A DNA stretch of 42,667 bases from assembly GCA_024644045.1 (NCBI GenBank), contig JAHELT010000022.1, positions 1 through 42,667 on the forward strand, in the 5' to 3' direction. Below, piece by piece: positions 40,521-42,667 of this stretch. Position 1 is the first letter of the stretch. Every line of letters begins with the position of its first letter. The DNA is from Chromatiales bacterium (GTDB lineage: Bacteria; Pseudomonadota; Gammaproteobacteria; JAHELT01). A program made the translations under genes and the position numbers. The notes under the pieces are model-generated. The model was not told the origin of the DNA. It made no database searches and saw nothing but the letters and a program-made list of their open reading frames with translations.

Positions 40521-42395
40521 TCAGTTGCAGAGCGTCTCCTGAACGAGCACGTCTTCACATTGCTGGTTTGCGTCGGTATAGCGTACCGCGCGCCTGACCT
40601 CGGTGGCACAGACGGCGCGCGCCGCGACACGGCACTGGACGGTGGCCAGTGCCTGCCGCCCATAGATATCACGCACGCGTTGCGCATCGCAGTCACAGGG
40701 GTCGTAGTCGACATCCGCCAGGAAGTATTCGCCGTCCCGGGGCTCCAGCGCGCAGTTTTCCAGCAACCTGGATTCGGCGCTTTTTCTGGCGTTGGCGCAG
40801 GCGGCATCCTGCACCTCTGCGGGCTGCGCCTCGGCGAAGAGCGGTTCGCCCAGCGCGCGCTGCTCGCCGTACCCCCGCCGGCGCATGACCTTGCGCTCCA
40901 CGACCATCTGCTCTCTGAACCGTTGCAACGGCTGCTCCCTACAGCGCTGCTCGACGCGGGCGACCTGACGGCACTCGGGGTCCAGAACTATGCGCAGCGC
41001 CGATGCCGCGTCGGCGTGCAACGACAGCGTCTGCTCATGCGGCACATAGCCCGGCTTTTCGACTCGCAGGCGGCGCTCCCCGACAGGGAACGTGTAACGG
41101 CCGGGTGCGGCCGCCTGAATGGGCCGGTCATCGAGGTACACGACGTAGCCGTCGACGTTGGCTTCAATAGCGAGGGTGACTGACTGCGGGTCGAGCAGCA
41201 CCTTCACCTCGTGCCGCTGCCCCTTGTCGACCACCACCGTTGCGGCGAAGGGCCGGTAGCCGGTGCGCCGCACGCGCAGCCGGTGGGCGCCCGGGTCGAT
41301 CCCTTCGACCACCAGCGGCGCTCCGGGACCCGCCCTGCCGGCCGACGCGCCGTCAAGGAACACCTGCGCATCGCCAACGTTCGCGTGCACCGCGATACCA
41401 GTGGCGAGCGCAGCCGCACGTTCGTAGTACCAGACACCGAGCGCGGAGAGGCCGAGCAAGAACAGCACCAGCGCAAGCAACGGTCGCGCGTGGCGACGCG
41501 GCGTTCCTGTGCCCCTGGACCTGGTCTGCGCGACGGCAACCGAAGCGAGCAGTTCTCTCGCCGAGGCAGGACGCTCGTTCGGTTCCAAGTCAATTGCCCG
41601 GTCGATGGCCTGCAGGACTTTGTGTGCGTAACGGCGTTTGCCGATCTGCACGGCAGACGTCAACGCCGTACCGTTACGGTTACCGTTGCCTGCGCGCGCA
41701 CGTGCGGGTGCATCCGGCAGGGTCGTCTCCTCGATACCGCTTATACAGCGGTAGGCGGTCATGCCGAATGCGTACAGATCCGTCCACGCGCCGAGCTTCG
41801 CTCGGTCGCGCGAGTACCGCTCGGGTGCTGCGTAGCCGCGCGGCCGGTTCATCGCGCCGGCGGCGATCCCGTTCAGCAGCCAGCGTCCGTCCGGCCTGCG
41901 AATCAGGTTCCGTGGCGTGACGTTGAGATACAGCGCGCCCTGACTGTGCACTTCTGCGAGTGCCGGGAGCACGTCGGTGAACAGGCGGTAGACCTGCTCC
42001 TCGTTGAGGCGGCCCTGGTGCTCGAGCAGATCCAGAAGCGTGCTGCCGGCAACGAAACCGGTGATCACGTACACCGTGTTGTTGGTGACGAAGTAATCCT
42101 CCGTATCGACGAGGCCCGGGTGGCGGATGCCCGCCGCGGCCCTGGCATTGGCGCGAAACACGTCGCGTCCCTGCTTGAAGCGGGCGGCGAGCTCGAGCGT
42201 GGCAGGCCACACTTCGGCACGCTCTACGCGCATTGCGCAGTCACGGGGAAAATACTCCTGCAGCGCGACGGGCCGACCGGAATCGACGTGCAGCGCGTAG
42301 TAGGTGATTGTCGTCGGGCACAGGTCGAGCACCCGCTCGACCTCGTCGTCACCCAACCGGTGTCCGGCTGCCAGGCTGGCGGCCCGCTCGGTCAT
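40521..42395 (-). CDS. Membrane-bound Ser/Thr pseudokinase with PEGA and Cys-rich periplasmic domains
   Basis: A 624-residue protein. Residues 1-290 have a Hanks-type kinase fold: VALQEYFPRDCAMR (VAIK region), YLNVTPRNL at 156-164 (HRD loop), WLLNGIAAG at 172-180 (DFG loop), APERYS at 190-195 and WTDLYAFG with Asp206. The catalytic residues are gone: the VAIK Lys is Gln46, the HRD Asp is Asn158, the loop Lys is Thr160, and DFG reads NGI; the Gly-rich loop is also lost. One membrane helix lies at about 305-323. The rest is periplasmic: two PEGA repeats (about 335-402 and 405-472; ATGIAVHANVGDAQVFLDG and YVVYLDDRPIQAAAPGRY) and a tail with ten cysteines. Its ATG overlaps the stop of the DUF2135-like gene (ATGA), so the two are co-translated. 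Confidence 0.85.
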   Translation of the reverse strand: MTERAASLAAGHRLGDDEVERVLDLCPTTITYYALHVDSGRPVALQEYFPRDCAMRVERAEVWPATLELAARFKQGRDVFRANARAAAGIRHPGLVDTEDYFVTNNTVYVITGFVAGSTLLDLLEHQGRLNEEQVYRLFTDVLPALAEVHSQGALYLNVTPRNLIRRPDGRWLLNGIAAGAMNRPRGYAAPERYSRDRAKLGAWTDLYAFGMTAYRCISGIEETTLPDAPARARAGNGNRNGTALTSAVQIGKRRYAHKVLQAIDRAIDLEPNERPASARELLASVAVAQTRSRGTGTPRRHARPLLALVLFLLGLSALGVWYYERAAALATGIAVHANVGDAQVFLDGASAGRAGPGAPLVVEGIDPGAHRLRVRRTGYRPFAATVVVDKGQRHEVKVLLDPQSVTLAIEANVDGYVVYLDDRPIQAAAPGRYTFPVGERRLRVEKPGYVPHEQTLSLHADAASALRIVLDPECRQVARVEQRCREQPLQRFREQMVVERKVMRRRGYGEQRALGEPLFAEAQPAEVQDAACANARKSAESRLLENCALEPRDGEYFLADVDYDPCDCDAQRVRDIYGRQALATVQCRVAARAVCATEVRRAVRYTDANQQCEDVLVQETLCN

Positions 42396-42667
42396 CGTCC
42401 GGGGTGCACGGTCGCGGTGCCGTCCGCGGCGACCCGCACTACGGCGACCAGGACTTTCTCGCCCTCGCCCAGAAGCACGCGCCGTTGCAACGGCGTGCGG
42501 CCGGCCGGTGTCAGCACCGCGCCGCGTACCGCGACGCTCGGCGTGCGGCGCGCGTAGTACCGGTAGTAGATCCGGTACTCGCCTTCGGTCGCCGCGGGAT
42601 GCAACCAGATTTCATTACCTGGACCGCGGCGGTTGTCCTCCTCGAGCCTGGCGTCGCTGCCGAAATG
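42392..42667 (-). CDS. DUF2135-like domain protein, C-terminal part (5' end outside window)
   Basis: The minus-strand frame is open from the window edge to TGA at 42392. The text LEEDNRRGPGNEIWL, EGEYRIYYRYYARR and AVRGAVLTPAGRTPLQRRV is close to DUF2135 (YfaP-like) beta-sandwich domains, whose core reads D-x-x-x-GPG-E-x-x-x...G-x-Y-x-V-Y-V-x-Y-Y. Such domains are usually exported. It overlaps the pseudokinase start by four bases, which ties the two functionally. The 5' part, and any signal peptide, lie beyond the window. Confidence 0.6.
   Translation of the reverse strand, partial: HFGSDARLEEDNRRGPGNEIWLHPAATEGEYRIYYRYYARRTPSVAVRGAVLTPAGRTPLQRRVLLGEGEKVLVAVVRVAADGTATVHPGR

Noticed and set aside
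1-42667. CRISPR arrays, tRNA or rRNA genes, phage or plasmid genes
   Set aside because: No regularly spaced repeats, no cloverleaf-like segments noticed and no integrase, capsid or replication genes. The only mobile-element signal is the MITE-like pair.

Overview
The window is a high-GC stretch of chromosome, most likely from a free-living gammaproteobacterium or a close relative. It has an Lpp/OprI-like lipoprotein next to an L,D-transpeptidase, an AcrAB-type RND pump, several FecR-domain proteins and many amine/amino-acid catabolic enzymes. I found no rRNA, tRNA, CRISPR array, phage genes or intact transposase. Gene identities come from reading motifs and remembered family members; no search was run.

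Layout. 1-1.2 kb: end of a FecR-domain protein, a 289-bp repeat with terminal inverted repeats (copy A), and a DUF1499 protein. 1.35-5.6 kb: an M48 protease with a TerB-like tail, creatinase, and a SPOR-tailed L,D-transpeptidase convergent with a small Lpp-like lipoprotein ending in lysine. 5.9-10.9 kb: a Cys/Met-metabolism PLP enzyme, a polytopic transporter, and a 2OG-Fe(II) oxygenase coupled to a metal-free M24 hydrolase. 11-19 kb: a proline-rich FecR protein, a sarcosine/dimethylglycine-dehydrogenase-like flavoprotein (opposite strand), a DauA-like D-amino-acid dehydrogenase, and an RND adaptor and pump overlapping it, closed by three consecutive hairpins. 19.1-22.4 kb: a DUF4149 protein, a large FecR protein, and a degraded zone with a peroxiredoxin relic. 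22.4-26.7 kb: a class III aminotransferase and amine-oxidase-like flavoprotein (a polyamine-type pair), then a cupin and an AEC transporter. 26.9-32 kb: a chemoreceptor fused to PilZ, a YegP-like protein, an unknown membrane protein, a methyltransferase, and an overlapping FecR/OmpA-lipoprotein pair. 32.5-37.7 kb: an amidohydrolase, a small membrane protein and a three-gene minus-strand operon (amino-acid-type binding protein, FAD oxidase, triple-RidA protein). 37.8-42.7 kb: repeat copy B (inverted), a Rieske oxygenase, an ABC amino-acid permease, a membrane-bound PEGA pseudokinase and a DUF2135-like protein running off the window.

How the genes work together. The metabolic theme is uptake and oxidation of small amines and amino acids: creatine, N-methylglycines, D-amino acids, polyamine-type substrates. 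The best candidate for an undescribed system is the operon at 37734-34322. A binding protein would supply an amino acid, a flavoprotein would oxidise it to a reactive imine, and a single-chain protein of three fused RidA domains, only one of which keeps the catalytic arginine, would hydrolyse the imine. A second theme is the cell envelope: four FecR-domain proteins, none beside a sigma factor, an OmpA-like lipoprotein, an Lpp/transpeptidase pair and a pseudokinase carrying periplasmic PEGA and Cys-rich domains. The two copies of the repeat lie in opposite orientation about 37 kb apart and overlap the 3' ends of the genes beside them.
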